NCBI GenBank assembly: GCA_944739405.2 | Contig: OX123190.2 | Coordinates: 84,511,086 to 84,575,085, forward strand | DNA: 64,000 bases | Direction of reading: 5' to 3' | DNA from: Euclidia mi | Lineage: Eukaryota; Arthropoda; Insecta; Lepidoptera; Erebidae | Program-made: the position numbers and the translations under genes | Notes under the pieces: generated by a model | What the model saw: the letters and a program-made list of their open reading frames with translations, nothing else | What the model was told of the DNA's origin: nothing | The model's database searches: none | In this document: in pieces, positions 45,581 to 57,234 of the stretch | How the letters are laid out: every line of letters begins with the position of its first letter | Numbering within the stretch: position 1 is the stretch's first letter

Positions 45581-48500
45581 GTGTTCACAACGGCTATAAA
45601 ACAAAAACGCGTTTCAACGTTATGCTATAAATTAAGAGCAGACTATTTTTTATGCTATAATATATTAGTAACACACATTGTAGCAAAAATGCGACAGCGT
45701 TCGATTTCGTTACTTTTTTAGCGTTTTGACGGCATGTTTTTTATTTGCGTGCAACAGATAGCAGATATGTAACGGAGTGTTGTTTCGTTGGATCTAGCGC
45801 GGATTTTGATTTATATAGAAACTAGCTTTTGCCCATAACTTTGTACAACAAATATCAAAATGATTCCACACTTGTCCAACTTTAGGCATATTTAAGACTA
45901 TTATTTTGTATTGACTAACTATATTACACTTAAACTAAATATTCACAAGTAATTAACAACTTTTAACCATGTATATGTATATACACGCGACATAACAGAC
46001 ATAAAGATAAACATTCAAAAGTTCATAACGAAATGCGCGAGAGCTATAACACAAATTTGTAACACAGCACGCTGACAACAGAACCGAAAACGAACTGCGC
46101 TTTGAAATGCTTTTTATCCGCGCCTGCGCTTTTAAGTACTTGCGCTTTTTCGTTTTGCTACATTAGATAGAGATAGCAAATCTCAAACTATGCGAAAGAA
46201 AGAGCGAGCAACATGACATGACAGTATGTAATCAGTATACATTTGATTTTCGCTCTTATTTTAATGGCGCAAAAGTTGATTAATCTAAATATACAAGACA
46301 CGATGACATCTTGTGGCGACGCAATATAACTAACAGGTAACATCGATCATACCATATGCCATCAGTTTGTATTAATATCGCATTTTTGCATAGATGGCGT
46401 TACTTGTCTATACTCAAGTAACCTTCGTCAAAATATAAAAACATTAAAAACGGATAGCATAGCAGATTGGAGTGGAAATAAAAAGCATACTGCTTCTGCT
46501 ATATTTTGTAAACGGCGTTTTTTTTCTGCTATGTAATATAACGAGCACCTTTATTGTTGAGTTCGACACTCGCATACTCGGCTTGTCAACAAACAAAGAG
46601 GGCTCGGCGCTCGGTCGAGTCGCGATCGCGAGCGTTTTGCGCAGCCGCAAATACGCCGCACGCACACAATACAACGCGTGTGAATGAACACGTAAACATT
46701 GAGTAGATTAGTAGATTTCGCTCAACTCGATTTCGCTGTAAAATTGAAGCTGTAGTCGGCCAGTCGCCGCCGCTAATTGAAATGGCGAACCTTTCGAATC
46801 GCTGGGCTTGTGTGAGCGAGACTAGTGGGCACTGGCGGGGTTCTTTGTGTGTGCGAGTAGCGCGGTGTGATTGCGCCGTAGATAGTGCGTTGTTGTGAGC
46901 TGCGGCGCATCAAAACAATGCCCGCGGCTGTTATCAGCACGCGCGTTATCGGCACTAAATGAAAAACGTATTATAATCGCGGTCTAGACCGTTCCACGCC
47001 GCGGGTTGTGCTGTCGACATAATTACGCAGTGATCAGGCCGCAGTTAGAGTCGTGAAAGGTCAGGTATTCGTGTTGGTGGCGTTGGCACGCGATACGTAA
47101 ATAACTAACCACCGAACCACCGTGAACCTGAGGATGTGCGTAGGAAAGAAATTCGGCTCGGGTGGCGGGGGCGGCGAACAGTGGCGCCGCTAGGGTCAAC
47201 ACACCGACGGACAATCACAGATCAAACAAATCATTTGGAACAACAAAGGAAACAAAGTACGGCAATGAAATCTTTTGTAATGATTGGCCAAATATGCGAG
47301 CCATACGCATAAGAAAAACATTGTTAGGAAGACCGTTTTGATAAATTTGTATTTTTATACGTAGCACATTTCGTAGACGGGGTAGGCAGCAGACTTGGTG
47401 TACGTTCTTTCGACCAAATTGGTCGTAATTGTTAATTGTTGTTGTGGTGATAGTGTAAGTAATTAAATATTCATTAATTCTTAGGTCAATAACAAACATG
47501 TACACAACATAAACATATGGAAATATCACAATGGACTTTACAATGGGTTCAACACTTGTGTAACGCCTTTTCGATTAAAGGCAAACTTATAAAATTGCAT
47601 AGGTATTTGCTATAGCTGTTTATTACCTCAATGAATAAAATAATTAAAAATAAAAAACCGGATAAAGTAACAAAAGGTCTTGTTACCACACCTCGGGACA
47701 ATCCCGTTGTCCTAGAAAGCCTGGTGGCTCTACCGTGGCTGTCCCACAAATACTGTGTAAAAAGTGCGCACTATCTAGCTACATGTGTCGATCACACGTG
47801 TCAACATTTCGATGACTTGTTTGATCTGGTGGAGGTGGGATTGCGCGACGAGTGGACTTATTGTGGCGAGTATGGTGAAGTGACTGACCTAGAAACTGTA
47901 GGGAGAATCCTTGGAGGTAGAGTCTATTTATTAAAAAGGTTTGCACTTCTATAAGTTTAAACTAACTCTTGACGGCACTCGATTTCCATGAGGTCTTTTG
48001 TGTGTATGTTTTAAGGCGCCGAGTACAGCTATTGAGTTGAGCTGTTGCTGTCACTGTCGGATTGTATACATAAGAAAGAGAAGCGCGACGACGACGGGAC
48101 GTTCAGAACTTTAAAAAAAAAACATGAAATAAATTAATTACAGAAAATGTATTGATTGGATTAAAAAAATTAAACAGTATTTCGTTAGTATGTTGCTTGA
48201 AAAATAACAGAAAAATAAAAAAAACAGAATGATTGTATGTATTTTAATATGGTTTTTATTCGTTAAAATATTTTTTTAGAGGTATCTTTGTGATTTTTTC
48301 TATCGATTAAAGTTAGTTGTATTATGTTTTCAACACAGTACTTAACTAGATTATATCCTGAAGAATATCATATATTTTTCTGATTGTGTTAACTGCATTA
48401 AATCATATACTTTAAAGCATTATAAAACTCGCGTTTAGCTCTTGTAGTCGCCTTAAATGTGGCCTAAACTGCGATATAAAACTGAGTTCACGTTTTTGAA

Positions 48501-50777
48501 GGTTTCGTCCAAAACAAATATAAAAGTTATTTCTATATTGCAGAAGACAAAGAGAGAATAAACATGAAACAATGCAGAATATACGAATTATTTTTGTCTA
48601 TAGAAATAGAATCTGTAACATTCAGTTTGGCTGGTACAAAGTGATGACTTAATACCTTAAAATTGATAGTCGTATTATTAGCAAAATCTCCATAGGTAGA
48701 TTTTCAGATTCTTCATAATATTTAGTTATTTTAAAGAGGCTTAAAATCGTAAAGAATTTGATATCTCCATGAAATAACTGAATTTCCTCGCAGCCATTCG
48801 TTTGTTCGCGGTAAATGAATAATAATGAAGAGAGAATGAATTACAAAATCAGTCCTCTGTACAGTAGAGTAATAAAAGAGAACTTTTCTCCGAGTTACTA
48901 TTATGTTTTGTAACGCTGTCTTTGTGGTGTCACCAGAGGTCATTGGTGAGCTTTATTCAAAGAGGCTTACAGCACATCGAAGATTTCACTAGATGAGAAA
49001 GTAATACTTTTGTATACATATATGTATATTTTTACTATTGCTACAACTGCCACTAATTGACAATTTTACGGAACACAGAACTCTAAACAAAATCTTTGAT
49101 TGATAAGATAAAGGCAATTTTTATAGACAACAGAATATTTATGAAGCCTTCGGAGCATTGCTACGGACTTTTACTATTGAAAAAAGCAATGTACAAGCTT
49201 TGAAGCATTCCTCGTTTCACGCTGGGCGCTTTTAAAACATTGAACGCAAAGAATCAACGTTTTTGCAACTCAATTGGAGAATCATGCTGCAAGCTAGACT
49301 CCTTTTTCAAATTATTTGTGATTCTAAAACCAATCCAAATAATATGGCTGTGCCGATGCAGTTAATGCAATGGTTTATATATTATAAATTTGGCCACTTA
49401 GTAGTTCCAATAAATAAATTGAGGAAAAATGTACTTAATGTTTAAATAATATTTTAAAAGTCACATTTGGATATTTGTCCAAATACAATGAGAGCGGTCA
49501 TTGAAGAACCTGTGGGAACGATCCACATAAAGTTACAGTGAAACCAAATACCTTGGTTTTGTTTGCTGTAATATAATGAGTACACTAGAACATCAAATAG
49601 TCTTTGAAAATACGCCGTAAGGTAAACGAACCCTGTGTGAGCGTAGTCAAGGTGACAATTTATCGGTATTGCGCCATCCGTGTTCATTGTGAGAAACTGA
49701 CAACCCATTGCGGTTTCTGACACATTATCGTTAACAGATAACAAAGAAATGGTTGCACAGATTACACACATTTGACGATCGCCGCTCCGTCCCTCGAGGC
49801 TCTGACCTTACGAGGACAATGCCCCGGCTTTAAGAAATCGATATAATTTCAATTGAAATCGATTTAATTTAAAAATAACACCGTACACCGCGAGCTGCTC
49901 CTTAATATTTTATGGACGATATTGACTGTATTTTTTATATTTGGTTAGTTTTTGCTGCGGGTCTGCCCGCGTGGCGTATAAAATAAACACGTGGTTAAAG
50001 ACGACGACCTCTAGTAAAGTAGCGAGTAAATTACGTTAGAGGTTTTGTGTTAAGTTGCATAGTTGTTATCTTAATTAGACTTTGTTATCTTAATAAGAGT
50101 GCAGTAATGGCGTAGTAGATTATGTTTATCGCTGCGCTTGCAGTGGGTTCAATACACGGACCAGACAATACGAAACCGAAGCTGAGCGTCGTGTATCGAC
50201 GTTTATGCTCGTGATTTAAACATAAAAAATATTCCACGGGTCCTTTTTATGACTTTTGGAGAAATCACTGAGTACCCTGTACAGCTAAGCTTAAACTTAT
50301 ACGGCGATATTCGACCAGTTTAACTGTCTTTAAACAACGTTTAAAAAGTTAATTTAAACTAAACGAAAATCGGTGAAATCAGATATTAATCTCGGTAATG
50401 AACACCAATCTATGATAGATTAAAAAAGCATTTTACTGATTCCACAAGCAAAATCTTTAAAAAAGCAAGTGCGTCGGTGACAAGTAACCTCATCGAACGC
50501 TTACGTCTCTTCAAACGCTTTCCAATGCTGAAGTGGCCTACCTGTAACATTGCAAGTGACACAAGATGGTCTATCGATGCATGTATGACAGCCACATTCA
50601 AACAGCCATCAAATGCCATAGAAAGCTAGCACTCAAACCCCCATCACATAAATTTTACATAACACTATAAGCACTTCTCTGTAATTTCCCACATGGAAAT
50701 CGCTCTAACAGAATGTCCGCTAGCACTGTATATCGTTAAGATAACAAAAACAATGAGTAGGTATTGTACCTATGTAA
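45581..50777. other. Gene-less stretch with CpG-rich blocks
   Basis: No recognised repeat copy. CpG-rich blocks at about 46590-46690 and 46740-47215 contrast with AT-rich flanks and resemble promoter or 5' exon sequence. A 107-codon frame at 47631-47954 (KYCVKSAHYLATCVDHTCQH) has no family I can name; the TTTTTTATTTTTAATTATTT on its complement looks more like a retroposon 3' UTR. Confidence 0.4.
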
Positions 50778-50974
50778 TGACGACCAGGTGCGGTGGCGTA
50801 GTGTAAGCGACTGCCACGACGGTCGCAGGTTTGATTCTCGCTTTAGTCAAACGTTTGTGAACGTGAACATGGACATATGTCTTGGTCTGTGTGTTTCTAT
50901 GTATAATATGTATGCATTTACAGATGTATATAGGTATGTATGTTTAACCATTATCTATAACCCTTAGTACAAGC
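50778..50974 (+). repeat. SINE-3 copy
   Basis: Plus-strand copy: TGACGACCAGGTGCGGTGGC, the tRNA-like head with B box AGGTTTGATTC, TATGTCTTGGTCTGTGTGTT, and the tail CCCTTAGTACAAGC. The boxes are more degraded than at 51706. Confidence 0.75.
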
Positions 50975-51283
50975 AATGAATACAGATTTACATACTCGTA
51001 GAAGCGCATTTCTTAAGGATTTCGTGTGCCGATTCCAAGTGGCGAGTTGGCGACTGTCGTTAGTGTAGTTCGTAGTTGGCGCCATTGGCGGTGCTGGCGT
51101 CGTTCTCCGTCTCTTTTGCTCTCGTAGTAAAGATACACAGGAGAAACGTTCGTCTCTCTTGCACTCGTAGAGACAGCTGTCACAGCGCGACTGCCACGCC
51201 GCCAAGCGGCAATAATGGGTCACAAAAAGTTTGTCTACAGAGCGCCCATAGGAAATGCGCCTCTATGTAAATATCTATACTCT
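50975..51283. other. Unassigned stretch
   Basis: A GC-rich patch at 51030-51230 with no recognised coding motif. Confidence 0.35.
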
Positions 51284-51353
51284 ATGGTACAAGCTCTGCT
51301 TAGTTTGGTTTGGGACTAGAGGGTGTTGTGTGTATACGTGGTAGAATATGTAT
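51284..51353 (+). repeat. SINE-3 3' end fragment
   Basis: CTATGGTACAAGCTCTGCTT, TTTGGGACTAGAGGGTGTTG and GGTAGAATAT match, inverted, the tail of the copy at 51706-51975. Confidence 0.75.
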
Positions 51354-51705
51354 TTATTTATTATTAGATAGCTTTGGTACTAGGTACGCGCGATATATTT
51401 GCTTATATAACCGTTTGTGCTAAGTTAAACTCGAATTTTTGTGTAAAAGGGTGGATTTATTTTTAGGTGTAAGCCATGACCGATTAGGTACATAAAGTTG
51501 GCCTACAGCTTTATTAGGTGTTTCTGGCACGTTTCGTGGAACTATGTGATATCGTTGCAAATACTCAGAACGGAAAAAAGCTATGGGCTCGAGGATATAC
51601 GTGGTGAATTTGTTATTTATTAGACTTCTGGTTTGTTGTTACAGGATCAATTGACAAATGACAGTATATAAATTGTAACACATAAAAATAAGCCAAGAAG
51701 AAAAT

Positions 51706-51975
51706 AATAATAATAATAATATTCTACCACATAATCACACAACACCATCTAGTCCCAAACTAAGCAGAAGCTTGTACTATGGGTACTAGACAGTGGATAA
51801 ACATACATATATACTTTTTTTGTAAATACATACATAATAATATTATACATAGAAACACCCAGACCAAGACAAACATCCATGTTCATGCACACAAATGTTT
51901 GACTTGAGCGGGAATCGAACCCGCGACTATCGGCGTAGCAGTCGCTTACACTCCCGCTGCGCCAACCGGTCGTCA
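51706..51975 (-). repeat. SINE-3 copy, longest in window
   Basis: About 270 bp on the minus strand: TGACGACCGGTTGGCGCAGC, B box GGGTTCGATTCCCGCTCAAG, body TTTGTCTTGGTCTGGGTGTT, tail CCATAGTACAAGCTTCTGCT with TAGTTTGGGACTAGATGGTG, GGTAGAATATT and an (ATT)n run. This copy defines the family's 3' end. Confidence 0.85.
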
Positions 51976-52018
51976 AATGATTGGATTCCGCTTGTGAATT
52001 TTCTGTGTGTGGATTCCT

Positions 52019-52104
52019 CGTGTGGGAATCGAACCAACACAACACTCAGCGCAGTATGAAGCGGCGAGGCGGACGCTTAAACCCCTGCGCCAACCGTACA
52101 GTCA
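52019..52104 (-). repeat. Second tRNA-like SINE head
   Basis: On the minus strand: TGACTGTACGGTTGGCGCAG (A box) and, after a longer middle, GGTTCGATTCCCACAC (B box). It resembles a long-variable-arm tRNA and differs from the SINE-3 head 45 bp away. There is no mature tRNA 3' end, so it is a SINE head or relic. Confidence 0.55.
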
Positions 52105-52984
52105 ATTTTTTTTATTTTATTAATATGGTTCGATGATTTTCCAGATGCCGCAGGTTACCGTTGTTCCATAATTTTTTTGGAAAAAGTAGACTGACACCGC
52201 TAGACAAACTGTCATAGACAATGGTGGTCAGTGTCTACCAAGCGTAGCGTATGTTTCCTCATAGCTTTTGAATGCGTGTCAATATCGCGTTACACGTGAA
52301 ACTATGGCTGGCTTGAAGTGGGAGTTTGGTGGCAGATAAAGTTTCGTTATGAATTAACCGCGTACCGTAACGTTGACACGAGGCAGTTATATTAAAATAA
52401 ATAATTTATTGAATTAACTATTTGAATATTGTTGAAAAAAAGCTATAGAATGTTGATACTTTTGTTGCAAAATAGTAGGTACCGAAATTTAATCGCAAAC
52501 GGCCTACTTATGTCAATGTAATAAATTTCATTGTCATTTCTGCTCTATGGCGAACATAAATTGTCATTTCGTACGTACTAGTAGCAGTAGTAGCATACAA
52601 AACAACAACAAGAGTACGTTATGTTTGTTAAAAAGCTCTTGTGAGTTGATTCACGTACGTTATGGCAAATGTCTATACATAAAGATATAGTTACCTACTT
52701 AACACACAGACCCTGTATCCGCCGGATCCCGTCCATCAAGACTATATACAGTTCAAAAATAAACTTCAAAGTATCAATTTAAAGTTCAACAAATTAAGGT
52801 ATTGTATTTCAAAGAAAATGGCAAAAAACTAAATGACATTAAAGACGTCGCGACGTGCTCGGCAGCTCTTATTGCTATAAAATGGCTACACAAGCTTACT
52901 TTGTTACTATGGTAGCGATGTAATAATAGTTTTACAAGGTCTAGCGTACAATTTGCTAGACTACTTTTAGGCTGTATACTAGTA
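52105..52984. other. Unassigned stretch
   Basis: Nothing recognised. Confidence 0.35.
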
Positions 52985-53194
52985 TCTTCTTAATATATAA
53001 AATCCTTGCGTTACTGACTGACTGATAGACACGCTACAGCCGAAACTATTGGGTGCAGGAAGCTGAAATTTGGCATGTATGTTCCTTGGGGACCGTAGGG
53101 GTGCAGTAAGAAGGATTTCCCGAAATTCCCACGGGATCGTTAAAAACGGGTAAATTTAAAAAAAATTGCAGGCGTAGCTGCTGGCGTCCTCTAG
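52985..53194 (+). mobile_element. Hel-2 copy
   Basis: It begins TCTTCTTAATATATAAAATC after an A and ends GCTGGCGTCCTCTAG before a T. This is the plus-strand copy of the elements at 3453 and 5860, 210 bp, non-coding. Confidence 0.85.
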
Positions 53195-53344
53195 TACTTT
53201 ATAATTACTATTGAGAAATATTGCTACGTCATAATGCTGTATTGTGGACTGTGGATTCAAAAAGTCATCGAGCTCTATCAAAAACCAATCTTTCTTTAAC
53301 TTCTTAAGTAAAGATTTGTAAAGTAGGCATTTTATACTAATATT

Positions 53345-53620
53345 TATGCTCATCATCATCCTCCTAGCGTTATCCCAGTTTCAATCTGGGGTCTGCTTAC
53401 TAGTCTAACCGGATTTTGCTGAATATTAGCTTTTCCACGGAGCAACTGCCTGTCTGCACTCCGCACCCGAAGAGATAGCGATATTCCATGATTTAGACTA
53501 GTGTCAGTTTATTTAGAAGGTAAGTACTGACGCCCCATAACGACTGTCAAAGATCTTCATGGCAACCGGGACCGACGGCTTAACGTGCTCTCCGAGGAAC
53601 GGGACAAGCGATAATTAGGA
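53345..53620 (-). repeat. Probable retroposon with CAT/ATG-rich 3' end
   Basis: It starts on plus with CATCATCATCCTCCTAGCGT, then TATCCCAGTTTCAATCTGGG, and later GGCAACCGGGACCGACGGCT plus TAACGTGCTCTCCGAGG. The order resembles a known lepidopteran repeat with a GATGATGATG tail, read here on the minus strand. There is no second copy in the window. Confidence 0.5.
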
Positions 53621-54119
53621 ATTTACTACGCACATCATTCCGAAAAGTCATTGGTACCTACGCGCCGTGGATTCTAACGCGATACCCTCTGCGTGGCAGT
53701 CTGTTGGTATCTCCACTAGATAGCCTAGTTACAAGAGTTATCTCCACTAGTAGCTAATAACATTCACTAATATCTAGTCTGTGGTAAATACACAAACTTT
53801 ATGTTAGTAACTTAGCGTGAATATTCAGAAAATGTCGCAATAAACAACTGGATTTGACAGCTCACTGTAACGATTTAGAACTTTTTAGTGATCCTAACTT
53901 GAACCATAGTAATACACATTCAGGTCAGAACGGAGGGTTGGCAGCCCTAAGCGCAATACGTTGCCAAACCATAAAGAAACAGCAACGCCATGTGATAAAT
54001 TCTAACAACTTGTACAATGGCATGTTTAACACAACTTTCTATACATGTTTATCTGAGAAAAGCCTTAGAATAACTATCAGACTGCAATATGAAAAAGCTG
54101 AGAAAGTATTTTCAGAAAT
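53621..54119. other. Unassigned stretch
   Basis: A 103-codon frame at 53854-54165 has no motif and runs into the next retroposon. Treated as non-coding. Confidence 0.35.
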
Positions 54120-54396
54120 CTTTTTTTATGGTAATAGGCGGCAAACGAGCAGACGGGTGGCCTGATGGTACAAGCAGAGGAGTCACAAGTGTGTTGCCGC
54201 CCCTTGGGGTTGGAAAAAAGGATAGGATGAGGAGTGGGATGAGGGAGACGGAATAGAGAATAGGGCCTCCGGCACTCTCACTCACCGAACGAAACGCAAC
54301 AGTTTAGGTACTGTTACTTTACGTCGATTTTCTGTGAGAGGGTAGTACTTCCCCGGTCGAGCCGGCCCATTCATGCTGAAATCAGCAAGGCTCTAC
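54120..54396 (-). repeat. Poly(A) retroposon, family 6, copy 3
   Basis: Minus-strand copy from GTAGAGCCTTGCTGATTTCA to the A run. It lacks about 30 bases around the GGACACAAGCAACACCAC segment found in the other two. Confidence 0.75.
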
Positions 54397-54689
54397 TACC
54401 GTGAAATTCGTTTATAAATCTGACAGATTCATAAACGAATACTTTAAAATAAATGGATAGACTAAGGGCAACAAAAACGTAGTTTTAATGTAATACTGGT
54501 CGATCTATGAATTGAATAGACTTATCCCTAAATATGCTGTAATAACATAAATTAAGTCTGACAGAGTCCATGAATTAGATTATTTGAACATAACAATCGG
54601 GGCATAAATAAAATCAAAATCTTTGATTGTAATTAGTGTTTTATATAACAATTAAGAGCTTATCATCACAGATATACCTATAACAAGAC

Positions 54690-54812
54690 AATGTGAGCGT
54701 GTGGCCAACTCTGGTGTCGGAGTTTTCAGACCGCCCGAAAAAAATGCCACACACGGTCACCCATCCAAATGGCGACCTGTGCGAGCGTTGCTTAACTTTG
54801 TTGATCTTAAGT
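54690..54812 (-). repeat. 5S-rRNA-like segment, possible 5S-derived SINE
   Basis: On the minus strand GATCAACAAAGTTAAGCAAC is followed by a 32-base interval that ends TTTGGATGGGTGACCG. Eukaryotic 5S rRNA has GATCACCGAAGTTAAGCAAC and TTGGATGGGTGACCG at the same spacing, which covers the internal control region (A box, intermediate element, C box). The 5S 5' third and 3' end are not recognisable, so it is not a functional 5S gene. The continuation (GGCATTTTTTTCGGGCGGTC, GTTGGCCACACGCTCACATT) is unrelated body. The 67-codon frame at 54701 on plus is its shadow. Confidence 0.5.
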
Positions 54813-55197
54813 TAGTAGTTAGCATCAAAATAGCTACCTTCCGTTTACACGTCGTGTCAAGCACTAACATAGCTTACCACTACTTTCATTATAGCGCCAA
54901 ATGACCGTCTCTAATGAATATAATATCTATGTTCTTATCCTCATCAAATGACTTTTACGACAAGGGTTTTCCTGTGGTGTAGGGAGCATGAACACAGAGC
55001 GAAGAAAAACATAACAGAAGTATAAGGACATAAATAATTTTACCGTACATCACTATCTAATACGATGCCAAGTATAATTATGTAACATGTACCTAATATT
55101 GTGTAATAACACGTAATTAACTTTTGTAATAACATTTATCATTGTTATGATTGTAGGTATCATTAATTAGTAATTACGGGTTTCCACTTTATTAGTA
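54813..55197. other. Unassigned AT-rich stretch
   Basis: Nothing recognised. Confidence 0.35.
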
Positions 55198-55211
55198 TAC
55201 GTAATAGATAT

Positions 55212-55455
55212 ATAAGGCAAGTGTGAATGGGACAGGGCGAACGGGAAGACCTAGAGTGACGTTCTCTGACCAGATTGGAGACATTCTTAAAACAGGAAAG
55301 TTTAGAAGTACCCTAAACAGAAGAGCAAGCACGAGAAATTTGATGGGAGTGAATGAAGCAAGAGAGATTTGTCAGGATCGTTGCAAATAGCGTTCCGTAG
55401 TCTCTGCCTACCCCTCCGGGCAACAGGCGTGAGTCTATGTATGTAGATATGTATG
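55212..55455 (+). pseudogene. LINE ORF2 3' end, 14-bp outer TSD
   Basis: 5'-truncated relative of the LINE at 19412: TATAAGGCAAGTGTG..., SDQIGDIL(K)TGK, NEAREICQDRCK followed by a TAG where the other copy has W, then SAYPSGQQA-stop and a TATG-rich tail. The LINE plus the SINE-4 in its tail is flanked by TACGTAATAGATAT (55198-55211 and 55692-55705). It also preserves the TATAAGGC target sequence uninterrupted, giving a paralogous empty site for the MULE. Confidence 0.8.
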
Positions 55456-55686
55456 TCATCATCAGCCTTTAACAGTCCACTGCTAGACTAAGCCTCTCCT
55501 TTGAAAGGAGGAATTGGCCTACTATACCACGCTGGCCAAACGGGTTGGTATAGAGTTTGTATCAAGATTTCCTTTTCTTACAGGGCTGTTCTCTGCATAA
55601 TATGCTCCCTCTGTCGGCTCTTACGACACCCATGGGATGATATGGGGTGGTGACATTCCGTATTCTTAATCCGTCACCGGACGGAC
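55456..55686 (-). repeat. SINE-4 copy nested in LINE tail
   Basis: Minus-strand, near full-length SINE-4 (tail TCATCATCAGCCTTTAACAG at left, head ACCGGACGGA at right) sitting in the TATGTATG tail of the LINE and inside its 14-bp duplication. Confidence 0.8.
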
Positions 55687-55705
55687 CTATGTACGTAATA
55701 GATAT

Positions 55706-56978
55706 TCGTGTGATGTTATTTCCTTCATAGACCGAATCAGTCTTAAGAAATAGTAATATTTATGTATCGGTCTATATCGCGTAATTATTTCAAAATATTG
55801 GTAAAATTAAGGCATATTTAATGTATTGTAAGATCTATAGATGTAAGAAGGTTTATTGCAAGTTTAGCAGGAGATCAAAAAATGAGTCTGTAAAAATATA
55901 GTAGATAACTACGAATAACATTGCCCAGCTCAGGCATTGAACTTCATAATTATGACTCTCATAATGTTTATGACTATATTTATTCGTAGAAGGACAGCTG
56001 TCACCTATATCAGCCGGTACCAAGTAAGCACATCTGATGGTGGAAAACAGTGCAAGCAAAAGCAGACGACAAGTAGGTTATTGTTTAAAGAATTGTTCAA
56101 ACAATACAAGGGATTTAGAGCAAAATCGGTTGAGGCCACAACGGACATACAGGCTTGCGCCCAAAAAGGTCGCAGTACTGCCACGTTTCAATGAACCGAT
56201 AAAAATTCGTAGAAATTTGCCTTAAACGAGCTCTGTGAACAAATTACATTAGCCGATGACGCAACCAATGTGCCAGGCGAATTTTTCCGAACAAATATAG
56301 TTATTTATATGGCTGCCTGAAATAGCTTCCCAATTAATTTGCTGTTTACGTACTACTTCAAATACACACGATACTGTAACGATAGCTTTATTTGTGATAC
56401 AATAACAATGGCAGTTCTGTTTATAAAATGTCACTGATTCCTGGATAAGGAATAAGGCTATAAAGTTACAGACATTATTATCCGATTTTTTAGAGTAAGG
56501 AAATGTTGATAGGTAAGTCTCTAATTTCCCCTGTGTTATCGACAAACAAAATGTATTTACGATTTGTATGTTTCTCAAATAGAATATTATAAGTAAGCAT
56601 GTTAGATTACTGGTTAAGGATTTGAGTATTTTTTTTGGTAAAAGTACAGCCGTTTATGGCACATCAGAAACGTGACTTAAACTTCAGCAGTTGTATATGT
56701 AAAATATCTTCTGCAGAGACAAAAACTCTCCGTTTTTCATATATGGTGTTACGAACATAGATTGATACAGTTTTATTGTACGATTTTATTGGCACCATAT
56801 GATAATATAGAAAGAAGCGTAATAGAACGGTAAAATAAACCGAACCTGGGTGAAGGCTGTCTACTACCATAGAGAGAAAAACCTAATAAGTTTCCCAACA
56901 CATTTTCCAAGTGTAAATCAAGATGTGGAAATCTCTAGGGTAATTATTAAAAACATATTATTTTATTTTTTTATTTTT
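55706..56978. other. Gene-less stretch
   Basis: No recognisable gene or repeat. Confidence 0.4.
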
Positions 56979-57234
56979 TATTTATAGACTCACGCTTGTA
57001 TCCCCGAAGGGGTAGGCAGAGGTGTAATATTACACCCACATTTCGCCATGAATTTTTAGGTCCCACGTAATAGGGGGCGAGCCTATTGCCGTACCGGGCA
57101 CATTGCCAAACTCCGTGCTGCTACTGAGAATTTCCCAACGGAAAAACCCAATAACACTTTGCCCGACCCGGGAATCGAACCCGATACCTCCCAATCCCAC
57201 GCGCACATTTATGCCGAAAGACCAACGAGGCAGT
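56979..57234 (-). repeat. SINE-1 copy
   Basis: Minus-strand copy of the same subtype as 1468-1734 (head GCGCGTGGGATTGGGAGGTA, B box GGGTTCGATTCCCGGG), with tail CAGGCGTGAG-type in the variant CAAGCGTGAGTCTATAAATA and an A/T-rich end. Confidence 0.85.

Noticed and set aside
47631..47954. 107-codon frame KYCVKSAHYLATCVDHTCQH as a metal-binding protein
   Set aside because: The cysteines and histidines do not form a named finger pattern, and the reverse strand resembles a retroposon 3' UTR. The evidence is insufficient.
54690..54812. Functional 5S rRNA gene
   Set aside because: Only the internal control region is similar. The ends of 5S are missing.
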